A stretch of 7,725 bases of DNA from Spongiicolonus versatilis (GTDB lineage: Bacteria > Pseudomonadota > Gammaproteobacteria > Arenicellales > Spongiicolonaceae): assembly GCA_028286165.1 (NCBI GenBank), contig JAPYMU010000081.1:1-7725 (forward strand), written 5' to 3'. Position numbers and translations under genes: made by a program. A model generated the notes under the pieces. That model had not been told where the DNA came from, searched no databases, and worked only from the letters and a program-made list of their open reading frames with translations. Below, in pieces: positions 1 through 5,853 of this stretch (position 1 is the stretch's first letter; every line of letters starts with the position of its first letter).

Positions 1-15
1 GGGTGGCCTTGTTGT

Positions 16-702
16 TCACCGCCGGGAATCTCTGAGCACGCCCAGTTTTCTCAGGCGTGCTTTTAATTCCTCCATCGTGCCGTTGCCCTTAAGCGAATTA
101 CAGTGCCCGCAAAGCAATTGCAGATTGTCATCGGTGTCGGTGCCGCCGCGGCTGAGGGGGATGGCATGATCCTTGGTCAGGTGGCGAAATTCAAAGTGTG
201 TTTCGCAACCGTTGCAGTCGCCCTGCTGCCGCCCGTAGAGCATATGGCGAATATTTGCCGACGGTTTTACCGCGCCCTTGTCGGTGCGCCGCGGAATATC
301 GGTGCGCGTTATCGCTTTCCGGCCGGTCAACGTTCCCTGTTTGCCGGTTGCCACCGCGGCCTCTCTGGGCAGCCGGAGGTTGACCAGGTCAACCGCCCGG
401 GGGCTGATGTCGATGCCCCACCACTGCCTTTCGAGTATGTCGGCGGCGATGAGCGTGGTCGCGCAACCGCAGAACGGGTCCAGCACGATGCCGTTTTTTT
501 CGCTGCCCGCGCCGACAATTCTCTTCAGCAACTCCAGCGGCTTCTGGGTCGGGTAGCCGGTGCGCTCTCTGGCGCGGCTGTTGACATATGGGATTTCCCA
601 CCAATCATTGCCGTTCATCCCGTCACCGGGGTAATAAACACGCCGCTTGCCGGCGTCCATTCTAATCCGGCATTTCCTGCCCTGGCCGTCGGTCTGCCGC
701 AA
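16..702 (-). pseudogene. C-terminal fragment of DNA adenine methyltransferase fused to HNH nuclease domain
   Basis: This is the back half of a beta-class (Mod-like) site-specific DNA methyltransferase joined to an HNH nuclease module. Residues are numbered from a TTG at 702. Motif X is seen at about 47-62 (ERTGYPTQKPLELL) and motif I, the AdoMet-binding loop, at 72-87 (IVLDPFCGCATTLIAA). The GIDISP that follows fits motif II. After a basic linker (about 112-150), residues 150-225 form a zinc-type HNH domain: C163/C166, D178-H179, N193, C198/C201-N202, with the family-like LSRGGTD and NLQLLCGHCN strings. The open frame has no plausible start of its own. The TTG is only the first possible codon after a stop, and motif IV of the same enzyme lies upstream in another frame (662-946). 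I infer a broken gene rather than a separate protein, although translation of the HNH part from an internal start is not excluded. Fusion of MTase and HNH in one chain is known among bacterial enzymes. Domain identification is confident; the decay mechanism is less so. Confidence 0.75.
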
Positions 703-946
703 TCATGCCCAGCCACTCTTCTTTGGTGTCTTCCATGGTCCACGCATCCTTGAATCCGGCGCCGGCCGCCTCCGAGCCAATGGGCGCGGCGTAGGTTCGT
801 TTGCTGTTAAACGGCGGATCCAAATAAACCAGGTCAACGCTGCCGCTGTTAATGCCCCGCATGACGTCCAAATTATCGCCGGTGAACAGGGTGCGGTTGG
901 GTATTTGCTGGCGCAGGTTTTTCCGGGCATTCATTTGGCCAAGCAT
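662..946 (-). pseudogene. N-terminal fragment of the same DNA methyltransferase (motif IV part)
   Basis: This short frame holds the start of the beta-class DNA methyltransferase whose end lies at 16-702. From the ATG at 934 it has NRTLFTGDNLDVMRGI followed by motif IV, LVYLDPPFNS (about 35-44), the catalytic loop of amino-methyltransferases. It continues in family style to EEWLGMIAADR near residue 82 and stops at a TAG (662-664) after 90 residues. In intact relatives about 130-150 further residues (motifs V-VIII and target recognition) come before motif X. Here motif X appears at once in another frame, so that stretch is missing and the join falls at about 670-700. Starts at 946 or 934 are both possible. 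The 946 ATG is 13 nt after the stop of the upstream flavoprotein gene, and neither start has a clear Shine-Dalgarno sequence. The product could not methylate DNA alone because it lacks the AdoMet loop and the recognition region. An assembly collapse could give the same picture. Confidence 0.72.
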
Positions 947-959
947 AACACGGCGCCGC

Positions 960-3005
960 TCACAAATCCTTGCACAACCGCACCGCATCCAGCAGCGCCG
1001 CATGGATGTTGCGGCTTGAGACGGCGTCGCCGATGCGGAATAACCGGAACTTGCCGTCAGGGTTGGCGGTGAGGGTTTGCGGCCGGCCGCTGGTGAGGGC
1101 GGTGTAGTCGGTTTCGCCGAGGTTGATGGAGTCGGGCTTGAGGGCGAAATACAAATCATCCGCCGGCAGGGTGCCGTGTTCCACGATGACCTGGTCGGCG
1201 GTGCGCTCCATGAAACTTTTGTCAAAGTCGTTCTGGAAGCGCGCCACCAGTCCGCCGCCGGGCGCTTGGGCGATGCCGCGCAGGCGCTGGCTGGTGGTGG
1301 TGGCGACGCCTTTTTCAAAGAAAATTTTGTAGTAGGCCGGGTAGTTGGTGCCGCCGATTTCGTGGCCGATCATGCGGTCGGGGGTGACGATTTCCAGTTG
1401 CGCGCCGCGCCGGGCGATGAACTCGGCGCACGACATGGCCTGGTGCTGGCCACTGTCGTCAAACAGCAGCACGGTTTTAGCCGGCGCCACCTGGCCGCTG
1501 AGGATGTCCCAGGTGGACACCGCATGCATTGCGCCGGTGCAGACGTCGGTGTTCGGCAGGCCGCCGGTTGCAATGACCACCACTTCAGGATCGGCGGCCA
1601 GCACTTCTTCACGCCCGGCCAGCGTACTGCACTGGATGGTGACGCCGAGGTGCTCCAGTTCGGCGACGCGCCAGTCCACGATGCCCATGATTTCCCGGCG
1701 CCGCTCCAGTTTGGCCGCCAGCGCCACCTGCCCGCCCGGCGCTGCCGCGGCTTCCAGCAGCGTCACTGCATGGCCGCGCTCGGCGCTCACCCTGGCCGCC
1801 TCCAGACCGGCCGGCCCGGCGCCCACCACCGTCACCCGGCGCGGCGCGCCTTTGGCGCGGGTGATGATGTGGGGGATGGTTTCCTCGCGGCCGGTGGCCG
1901 GGTTGTGGATGCACAGCGCATCGCCGGGCTCATACAGGCGGTCAATGCAGTAGCCGGCGCCGACGCAGGGCCGGATGCGCTGCTCCTCGCCGCGCTGCAC
2001 CTTGGCGGTGATGTGCGGGTCGGCCATGTGGGCGCGCACCATGCCGACCATGTCCACCAGGCCTTCGCCGACGGCGTAACGCGCGGTGGCCACGTCGTTG
2101 ATGCGCGCGGCGTGGAACACCGGAATGCCGCCGAGTTCAGCCTTGACTCTGCCGGCGAATTCCAGGTGCGGCGCGGCGGGGGTGCCCATGTTGGGGATGA
2201 CTTTGGCGATGCCTTCATCGGTTGACACGTAGCCCTTGATGACATTGACAAAGTCCAGATGCCCGGTGCCGACCAGCGCGCGGGCGATTTGGATTCCCTC
2301 TTCATACTGCAGGCCGCCTTCCATGTCTTCGTCCAGCACCATGCGGATGCCGACTATGAAATCGCCGCCGACGCTTTTACGGATGGCGGCGAGAGTCCGG
2401 AGGCTGAAGCGCATGCGGTTTTGCAAACTGCCGCCATAGCGGTCGCTGCGCTTGTTGGTGTTGGGCGACCAGAAAGTGTCGAACAGGTGGCCGTAGGCCT
2501 CTATCTCGACGCCGTCCAGCCCGCCCTCCTTGCAGCGGCGCGCGCCGTCGGCGTAGTTTTGCGCCACCCGCCGAATGTCCCAGTCCTCCATCTCCTTGGG
2601 AAAACTGCGGTGCGCCGGCTCGCGTACGCAGGAGGCGGAAATGGTCGGCAGCCAGTGCCCGGCGTTCCACACCGTGCGCCGGCCGAGATGGGTGATCTGG
2701 CACATCACCGCGCAGCCATGCCGGTGCACGCGCGCGGCGAGTTGGCGGAAGGAGGGGATGATGGAATCGTCACCGGCGTCCAAGTTGCCGAACACCGCCG
2801 GCGAGTCCACGGCGACGTTGGTGGAGCCGCCGAACATGGTGAGGCCCATGCCGCCTTTGGCTTTTTCCTCCTGGTAGAGTTGGTAGCGCAGCCCGGGTTT
2901 GCCGCCGGCGGAATAGGCCGGCTCGTGGCTCGCGCTCATGACGCGGTTTTTGATGCTCAGGTGCTTCAGTTGCAGCGGCTGCAACAGCGGGTCGTTGCCG
3001 GTCAT
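960..3005 (-). CDS. DgcA/trimethylamine dehydrogenase-like FMN/FAD oxidoreductase (probable amine or betaine N-demethylase)
   Basis: This 681-residue protein has the two-part build of the 2,4-dienoyl-CoA reductase/TMADH family. Residues 1-340 form an Old Yellow Enzyme-type FMN TIM barrel (NRVMSASHEPAYS near 20-31; HLGRRTVW at 106-113; NKRSDRYGGSLQNR at 184-197). A cysteine cluster follows, and then an FAD/NAD(P)-type Rossmann part with VGAGPAGLEAAR (394-405) and VVVIATGG (475-482). It ends RIGDAVSSRNIHAA...LCKDL, very like Pseudomonas DgcA, which acts in dimethylglycine demethylation; stachydrine and N-methylproline demethylases are related. The cluster C347-x5-C353-x11-C365 has Ala350 where TMADH has its second [4Fe-4S] cysteine. 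Glu replaces the TMADH cysteine that binds FMN covalently, so FMN is expected to be non-covalent. The ATG at 3005 is chosen because AGGAAA lies about 8 nt upstream and homologues begin here; the 48-codon extension is low-complexity. The gene is divergent from the HlyU/MttB pair, which supports a shared amine-demethylation role. The substrate is not determined, so no symbol is given. Confidence 0.9.
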   Translation of the reverse strand: MTGNDPLLQPLQLKHLSIKNRVMSASHEPAYSAGGKPGLRYQLYQEEKAKGGMGLTMFGGSTNVAVDSPAVFGNLDAGDDSIIPSFRQLAARVHRHGCAVMCQITHLGRRTVWNAGHWLPTISASCVREPAHRSFPKEMEDWDIRRVAQNYADGARRCKEGGLDGVEIEAYGHLFDTFWSPNTNKRSDRYGGSLQNRMRFSLRTLAAIRKSVGGDFIVGIRMVLDEDMEGGLQYEEGIQIARALVGTGHLDFVNVIKGYVSTDEGIAKVIPNMGTPAAPHLEFAGRVKAELGGIPVFHAARINDVATARYAVGEGLVDMVGMVRAHMADPHITAKVQRGEEQRIRPCVGAGYCIDRLYEPGDALCIHNPATGREETIPHIITRAKGAPRRVTVVGAGPAGLEAARVSAERGHAVTLLEAAAAPGGQVALAAKLERRREIMGIVDWRVAELEHLGVTIQCSTLAGREEVLAADPEVVVIATGGLPNTDVCTGAMHAVSTWDILSGQVAPAKTVLLFDDSGQHQAMSCAEFIARRGAQLEIVTPDRMIGHEIGGTNYPAYYKIFFEKGVATTTSQRLRGIAQAPGGGLVARFQNDFDKSFMERTADQVIVEHGTLPADDLYFALKPDSINLGETDYTALTSGRPQTLTANPDGKFRLFRIGDAVSSRNIHAALLDAVRLCKDL

Positions 3006-3039
3006 GGTGGGTTTCCTGCTGGCGGTGGCGGCTATCATA

Positions 3040-3061
3040 CAACACCGCCGGGGCGGTGTTG
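3040..3061. repeat. Inverted repeat, 10-bp perfect arms with 2-nt centre
   Basis: CAACACCGCC and its exact reverse complement GGCGGTGTTG are separated by GG. The dyad sits midway between two divergent genes and next to a possible -10 box of the minus-strand gene, which is a typical operator position. The two-base centre is too small for a stable RNA hairpin without opening the inner pairs, so a protein-binding site seems more likely than a terminator. No binding protein can be named. Confidence 0.55.
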
Positions 3062-3078
3062 CGGCGGCGGCGGCGGCG
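3061..3078. repeat. GCG triplet run (six units)
   Basis: Six tandem GCG units, followed by two further G residues, lie directly after the dyad and 17 nt before the start of the HlyU-family gene. The run is in the 5' untranslated region if the ATG at 3095 is used. Triplet slippage here would change spacing between upstream signals and the ribosome binding site without shifting any frame. Confidence 0.6.
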
Positions 3079-3094
3079 GGGTAGGATATTTGCC

Positions 3095-3373
3095 ATGATT
3101 TTGCGCGCCCTGCTGCGGAGGTTTCGCCGCGGAAATGCCGCCGCGGCAAGCGAGGCCGTGGAACACAAAGGCTGCGCCATCGTGCCGGCGCCGAAAAAAG
3201 ACCGCGGCCGCTTCTACACCGCCGGCTACATCCGCAAAACCGTGGACGGCGAGCAAAAAGAAACCTACTTCATCCGCGCCGACAGCCACAGCAGCGCCGA
3301 CGCCGCCCGCGACCACGCCGTCACCAAGGGGCGGCAAATCATCGACGAGCAGGGTGAACGTTTGTTCACCTGA
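3095..3373 (+). CDS. HlyU-family small protein
   Basis: A 92-residue protein of the HlyU family (the Pfam family also attached to short proteobacterial proteins of unknown role). The diagnostic stretch is residues 23-92: EHKGCAIVPAP, then FYTAGYIRKTVDGEQKETYFIRADS (39-64), then a helical tail ending QIIDEQGERLFT. The first 12 residues are basic and hydrophobic. Length is normal for the family. The ATG at 3095 is preferred over the GTG at 3056 because AGGA lies 8 nt before it and the extra residues would be a poly-Arg run encoded by the GCG repeat. The gene starts the plus-strand cluster and ends 17 nt before the MttB-like gene, so the two are probably co-transcribed. The family name comes from transcriptional activation of haemolysin, but I see no helix-turn-helix here, so a regulator role should not be assumed. 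Confidence 0.85.
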   Translation: MILRALLRRFRRGNAAAASEAVEHKGCAIVPAPKKDRGRFYTAGYIRKTVDGEQKETYFIRADSHSSADAARDHAVTKGRQIIDEQGERLFT

Positions 3374-3390
3374 GCGCCGGCGGCGCAAGC

Positions 3391-4923
3391 ATGGGCCGCA
3401 AACTTTCCCCCCGACACCGGCACCAGCGCCACCGCCGCGGCGGCATCCGCCAGTCGCCTTTTGCGCAACTGCAAAACCCCCACCCTCCGGTCGAGATTTT
3501 ATCCGCCGACCAACTGGAATCCATCCACCGCGCGTCGCTGGAGGTGCTGGAAAACACCGGCATGAATTTTCTGCTGCCGGAAGCGCGGGAAATTCTGCGC
3601 CGCGCCGGGGCCGAGGTGGACAAAAGCGGCGCGAGGGTGAGGTTCGACCGCGCGCTGGTGGAACAGGCCATGGCAAGTGCGCCGCCGGTGTTCACCATGC
3701 GCGCAAGAAACCCGGCGCATGATTTAATTTTCGGCGGCAGCCACATTAATTTTTCCACCGTCGGCAGCCCGCCCAATGCCACCGACCTGGAGCGCGGCCG
3801 GCGCAGCGGCAACCGCGCCGACTTTTGCGACTTTCTCAAACTCACCCAGTGCATTAACGCGGCGCAGTTCACCTCCGGCCACCCGGTGGAGCCGGTGGAC
3901 ATCGCGCCGGCGGTGCGGCATCTGGAGGCCACGCTGGCGATGGTGGAACTCACCGACAAAATCTTCCGCATCTATTCCCTCGGCCGCCAGCGGGTGCTGG
4001 ACAACCTGGCCATGACGCGCATGGTGTTCGGCGTGGACGATGCCGGCCTGGCGCAGGAGCCGCGGGTGTACACGGTGGTCAACGCCAACTCGCCGCTGCA
4101 ATACGACGCGCCGATGCTGTGGGGGATGATGGAACTGGCGGCGCGCCGGCAGCCGGTGGTGGTGACGCCGTTCACCCTGGCCGGGGCCATGGCGCCGGTG
4201 ACATTGGCCGGCGCGCTGGCCCAGCAGAACGCCGAGGCGCTGGCCGGCATGGCGTTTGTGCAACTGGTGGAGCCCGGCGCGCCGGTGATGTACGGCGGCT
4301 TCACCTCCAACGTGGACATGAAAACCGGCTCGCCGGCTTTCGGCACGCCGGAATACGCCAAGGCCGCCCTCATCGGCGCGCAACTGGCGCGGCGCTGCCG
4401 GGTGCCGTTTCGCTCGTCCAATGTGAACGCCTCCAACGCGCCGGACGCGCAGGCGGTTTACGAATCGCAGATGTCGCTGTGGGCGGCGGTCATGGGCCAT
4501 GCAAACTTCGTGCACCACGCCCTCGGCTGGCTGGAGGGCGGGCTCAGCGCATCATTTGAAAAATTCATCCTGGACGCCGAGATGATTCAGATGATGGCCG
4601 AGTTTCTGAAACCGGTTGAGGTCAACCCGGCCGAACTTGCGCTGGAGGCGATTGAAGACGTGGGCCCCGGCGGCCACTTCTTCGCCACCGCGCACACGCT
4701 GGAACGTTACGAGCACGCCTTCTACCAGCCGCTGGTTTCCGACTGGCGCAACTTTGAAACCTGGTCCGAGGACGGCGCCGCCGACGCGACCCGCAGGGCG
4801 CACCGCCTGTACAAACGCCTGCTGAAGGAATACCGGCAGCCGCCGCTGGACCCGGCGGTGCGCGAGGAGTTGCACGAATTTGTGGCGCGCCGCAAGGCCG
4901 AAGGTGGCGCGCCGGTGCAGTAA
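3391..4923 (+). CDS. Trimethylamine methyltransferase (MttB) superfamily protein, non-pyrrolysine type
   Basis: This 510-residue protein matches the MttB/COG5598 superfamily over its whole length: a basic N-terminus (RKLSPRHRHQRHRRGG), ILSADQLESIHRASLEVLENTG (36-57), a TIM-barrel core with VNANSPLQYDAPML (230-243) and VVVTPFTLAGAMAPVT (256-271), and the conserved end HFFATAHTLERYEHAFYQPL (429-448), YRQPPLDPAV (481-490). True trimethylamine MttB carries pyrrolysine encoded by an in-frame TAG. This frame has none and reads through to TAA, so it belongs to the non-Pyl branch. Characterised members of that branch move a methyl group from glycine betaine (MtgB), proline betaine (MtpB) or gamma-butyrobetaine (MtcB) to a corrinoid protein. 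No corrinoid protein or reductive activase lies in the window. The ATG at 3391 has no good Shine-Dalgarno sequence (GGCGCAAGC precedes it), so coupling to the HlyU-family gene 17 nt upstream is plausible. Substrate unknown. Confidence 0.9.
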   Translation: MGRKLSPRHRHQRHRRGGIRQSPFAQLQNPHPPVEILSADQLESIHRASLEVLENTGMNFLLPEAREILRRAGAEVDKSGARVRFDRALVEQAMASAPPVFTMRARNPAHDLIFGGSHINFSTVGSPPNATDLERGRRSGNRADFCDFLKLTQCINAAQFTSGHPVEPVDIAPAVRHLEATLAMVELTDKIFRIYSLGRQRVLDNLAMTRMVFGVDDAGLAQEPRVYTVVNANSPLQYDAPMLWGMMELAARRQPVVVTPFTLAGAMAPVTLAGALAQQNAEALAGMAFVQLVEPGAPVMYGGFTSNVDMKTGSPAFGTPEYAKAALIGAQLARRCRVPFRSSNVNASNAPDAQAVYESQMSLWAAVMGHANFVHHALGWLEGGLSASFEKFILDAEMIQMMAEFLKPVEVNPAELALEAIEDVGPGGHFFATAHTLERYEHAFYQPLVSDWRNFETWSEDGAADATRRAHRLYKRLLKEYRQPPLDPAVREELHEFVARRKAEGGAPVQ

Positions 4924-4928
4924 TGGGG

Positions 4929-4934
4929 TATAAT
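4929..4934 (+). promoter_or_regulatory. Candidate -10 box (TATAAT) for the small zinc-repeat gene
   Basis: A perfect TATAAT follows TGGGG six bases after the MttB stop codon and 52 nt before the next start. At 17-nt spacing the -35 position falls in the GC-rich end of the MttB gene and shows no TTGACA-like hexamer. The box suggests that 4987-5722 is a separate transcription unit. Evidence is limited to this hexamer. Confidence 0.45.
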
Positions 4935-4986
4935 CGCCGGCGTTGCAAAAGCGACTACTTTTCACCAACACAAGCGAGGCACAAAA

Positions 4987-5292
4987 ATGTCAGAACAAAA
5001 CAACGAGCATATCGGCACCTGCCCCAAATGCGAGGCGGAAGTGCGCGGCAATGAACGCGCTTTTTCCTGCGTCAAAAACACCGGCCGGGATTCTCCCTGC
5101 AACTTCAGCATCGGCAGAAAAATCCTGAGCCGCGACATCACCGCGGAGGAAATCAAGAATTTGCTGATTAACCGCAAAACCCCGCTGATGGAGGGGTTCG
5201 TTTCCAACCGAACCGGCAACACCTTCTCCGCCCACCTCATCATCAAAGACGACGGCGACATGGGGTTTGACTTCCCGCCGAGAAAAAAATAA
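4987..5292 (+). CDS. Free-standing topoisomerase-I-type C-terminal zinc repeat protein
   Basis: A 101-residue protein that looks like one C-terminal repeat unit of type IA DNA topoisomerase, encoded alone. It begins with a zinc-ribbon-like cysteine set C12-x2-C15-x12-C28-x9-C38 (TCPKC ... FSC ... SPC). The repeat body follows: FSIGRKILSRDITAEEIKNLL (40-60), KTPLMEGFVSN (64-74), FSAHLIIKDDGDMGFDFP (80-97). In topoisomerases such repeats follow the catalytic core and contact single-stranded DNA; here there is no core. Similar stand-alone proteins are usually left hypothetical. The ATG at 4987 is supported by GAGG (4976-4979), 7 nt upstream. A nucleic-acid-binding or zinc-binding role is an inference from the family. 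No functional link to its amine-metabolism neighbours is apparent. Confidence 0.75.
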   Translation: MSEQNNEHIGTCPKCEAEVRGNERAFSCVKNTGRDSPCNFSIGRKILSRDITAEEIKNLLINRKTPLMEGFVSNRTGNTFSAHLIIKDDGDMGFDFPPRKK

Positions 5293-5308
5293 AGGCCGGC
5301 CACCCGCA

Positions 5309-5332
5309 CTGCCCCGACAACCACCGGGGCAG
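5309..5332 (+). repeat. GC-rich hairpin between the zinc-repeat and GFA genes
   Basis: CTGCCCCG (5309-5316) and CGGGGCAG (5325-5332) form a perfect 8-bp stem with an 8-nt loop, only 12 nt before the GFA start codon. There is no T run after it, so it is a weak candidate for an intrinsic terminator. It could instead influence translation of the GFA gene or mRNA stability. Structure seen directly; role inferred. Confidence 0.45.
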
Positions 5333-5344
5333 ACGGAACAACCG

Positions 5345-5722
5345 ATGGACAAACTCACCGGCCGCTGCATGTGCGGCGGCATCCATTTTGAGATAAGCGC
5401 GCCGCCGGATTTTTCCTTCATCTGCGCCTGCACCCAGTGCCAGAAAACCACCGGCACCGGGCACGCCCCGGCTTTCGCCGTGCCGGCCGGCGCCGTCACC
5501 ATCCGCGGGCAACTCAAGTTCTACGAACAAAAAGCGGACAGCGGCAACACCGTCAGCAACGGCTTCTGCCCGCAATGCGGAAACCCGATAGTGAAAAAAA
5601 CCAGCGGCCACCCGGAGCGCCTGTATTTCCATGTCGCGGCGCTGGATAACCCGGATGCGTTCCGGCCGGAAAGGGTGATATTCCGGGGGAGTGTTCGGGG
5701 GTGGGACAGGGTTGGGTTGTAA
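5345..5722 (+). CDS. GFA-family (glutathione-dependent formaldehyde-activating/CENP-V-like) zinc protein
   Basis: A 125-residue protein with the complete GFA cysteine signature: C8-x-C10 in GRCMCGGIHFE, C27-x-C29-x2-C32 in CACTQCQKTTGTGH, and C75-x2-C78 in GFCPQCGNPI. These seven cysteines bind the two zinc sites in the family's founding member, the Gfa protein of Paracoccus, which was proposed to condense formaldehyde with glutathione. Many GFA paralogues have no proven activity. The ATG at 5345 is supported by CGGAA about 6 nt upstream and by family starts; the frame is open further upstream. The C-terminus stops at GWDRVGL. Relatives usually carry about ten further residues after the W-D, so a slight truncation at the boundary with the AT-rich segment is possible. 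Position downstream of two predicted demethylation genes makes formaldehyde handling an attractive but unproven role. Confidence 0.85.
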   Translation: MDKLTGRCMCGGIHFEISAPPDFSFICACTQCQKTTGTGHAPAFAVPAGAVTIRGQLKFYEQKADSGNTVSNGFCPQCGNPIVKKTSGHPERLYFHVAALDNPDAFRPERVIFRGSVRGWDRVGL

Positions 5723-5853
5723 GACCGTGTTATCGACATCTTGAAAAATTCTACGAGATCTTAATTTAAGAATATTGATGTTTCTGTCGGGACGCTCCCT
5801 ACTTGCAGGGAGCATCCCATGCTCACAGATTTGCCATAAATAAGGGGCATGGC
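5723..5853. other. AT-rich convergent intergenic segment
   Basis: This 131-nt stretch lies between two convergent genes (GFA protein on plus, broken nuclease on minus). Base composition drops sharply at about 5735 compared with the coding region before it. It holds a small AT dyad (TCTTAA-T-TTAAGA, around 5758-5770), the hairpin at 5789-5818 and half of the dyad at 5823-5863. No gene, tRNA or promoter was recognised. Confidence 0.5.
5789..5818. terminator. Strong hairpin between convergent genes (possible bidirectional terminator or repeat element)
   Basis: GCTCCCT and AGGGAGC form a perfect 7-bp stem around the loop ACTTGC. After a single C/A mismatch it is extended by GGGA pairing with TCCC, giving 11 pairs in 30 nt. 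Its place between convergent genes suits transcription termination in both directions. Neither strand has a clear run of T after the stem, so factor-assisted termination or a dispersed REP-like repeat is also possible. Confidence 0.5.

Larger units (their letters stand above)
3006..3094. promoter_or_regulatory. Divergent intergenic region with candidate promoter(s) and dyad operator
   Basis: This 89-nt gap separates the start of the DgcA-like gene (minus) from the HlyU-family gene (plus) and must hold the 5' signals of both. On the minus strand TATGAT (3039-3034) resembles a -10 box for the flavoprotein gene, but no convincing -35 is seen at 17-18 nt. Immediately beside it lies the 10+10 bp dyad at 3040-3061, followed by a (GCG)6 run at 3061-3078. 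On the plus strand AGGA (3083-3086) is 8 nt before the ATG at 3095 and fits a ribosome binding site. The promoter assignment is a guess from one hexamer; the dyad and the binding site are seen directly. Confidence 0.4.

Noticed and set aside
103..753. Plus-strand open frame of 216 residues opposite the methyltransferase pieces
   Set aside because: It is antisense to recognisable motifs X and I and the HNH domain, and shows no family resemblance of its own.
1077..2225. Long plus-strand open frame (382 residues) opposite the flavoprotein
   Set aside because: Its His/Ala/Gly/Asp-rich translation is typical of the antisense of a GC-rich gene, and the minus-strand protein is clearly real.
3056..3094. 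GTG start for the HlyU-family gene
   Set aside because: It would add a poly-Arg run from the triplet repeat; the ATG at 3095 has AGGA at proper spacing.
3006..3149. N-terminal extension of the flavoprotein back to an upstream ATG (48 extra residues)
   Set aside because: It crosses the intergenic dyad and the GCG run, overlaps the HlyU-family gene and encodes a low-complexity Ala/Arg stretch. The ATG at 3005 has a good AGGAAA and matches family starts.
3724..4518. Minus-strand open frame of 264 residues inside the MttB-like gene
   Set aside because: It is a His/Arg-rich antisense shadow of a well-matched gene.
3391..4923. Pyrrolysine-containing trimethylamine methyltransferase
   Set aside because: No in-frame TAG occurs in the gene, so it belongs to the non-Pyl branch of the superfamily.
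5723..5853. tRNA or attachment site at the island border
   Set aside because: No cloverleaf, TpsiC-loop sequence or direct repeat matching the other border was found.
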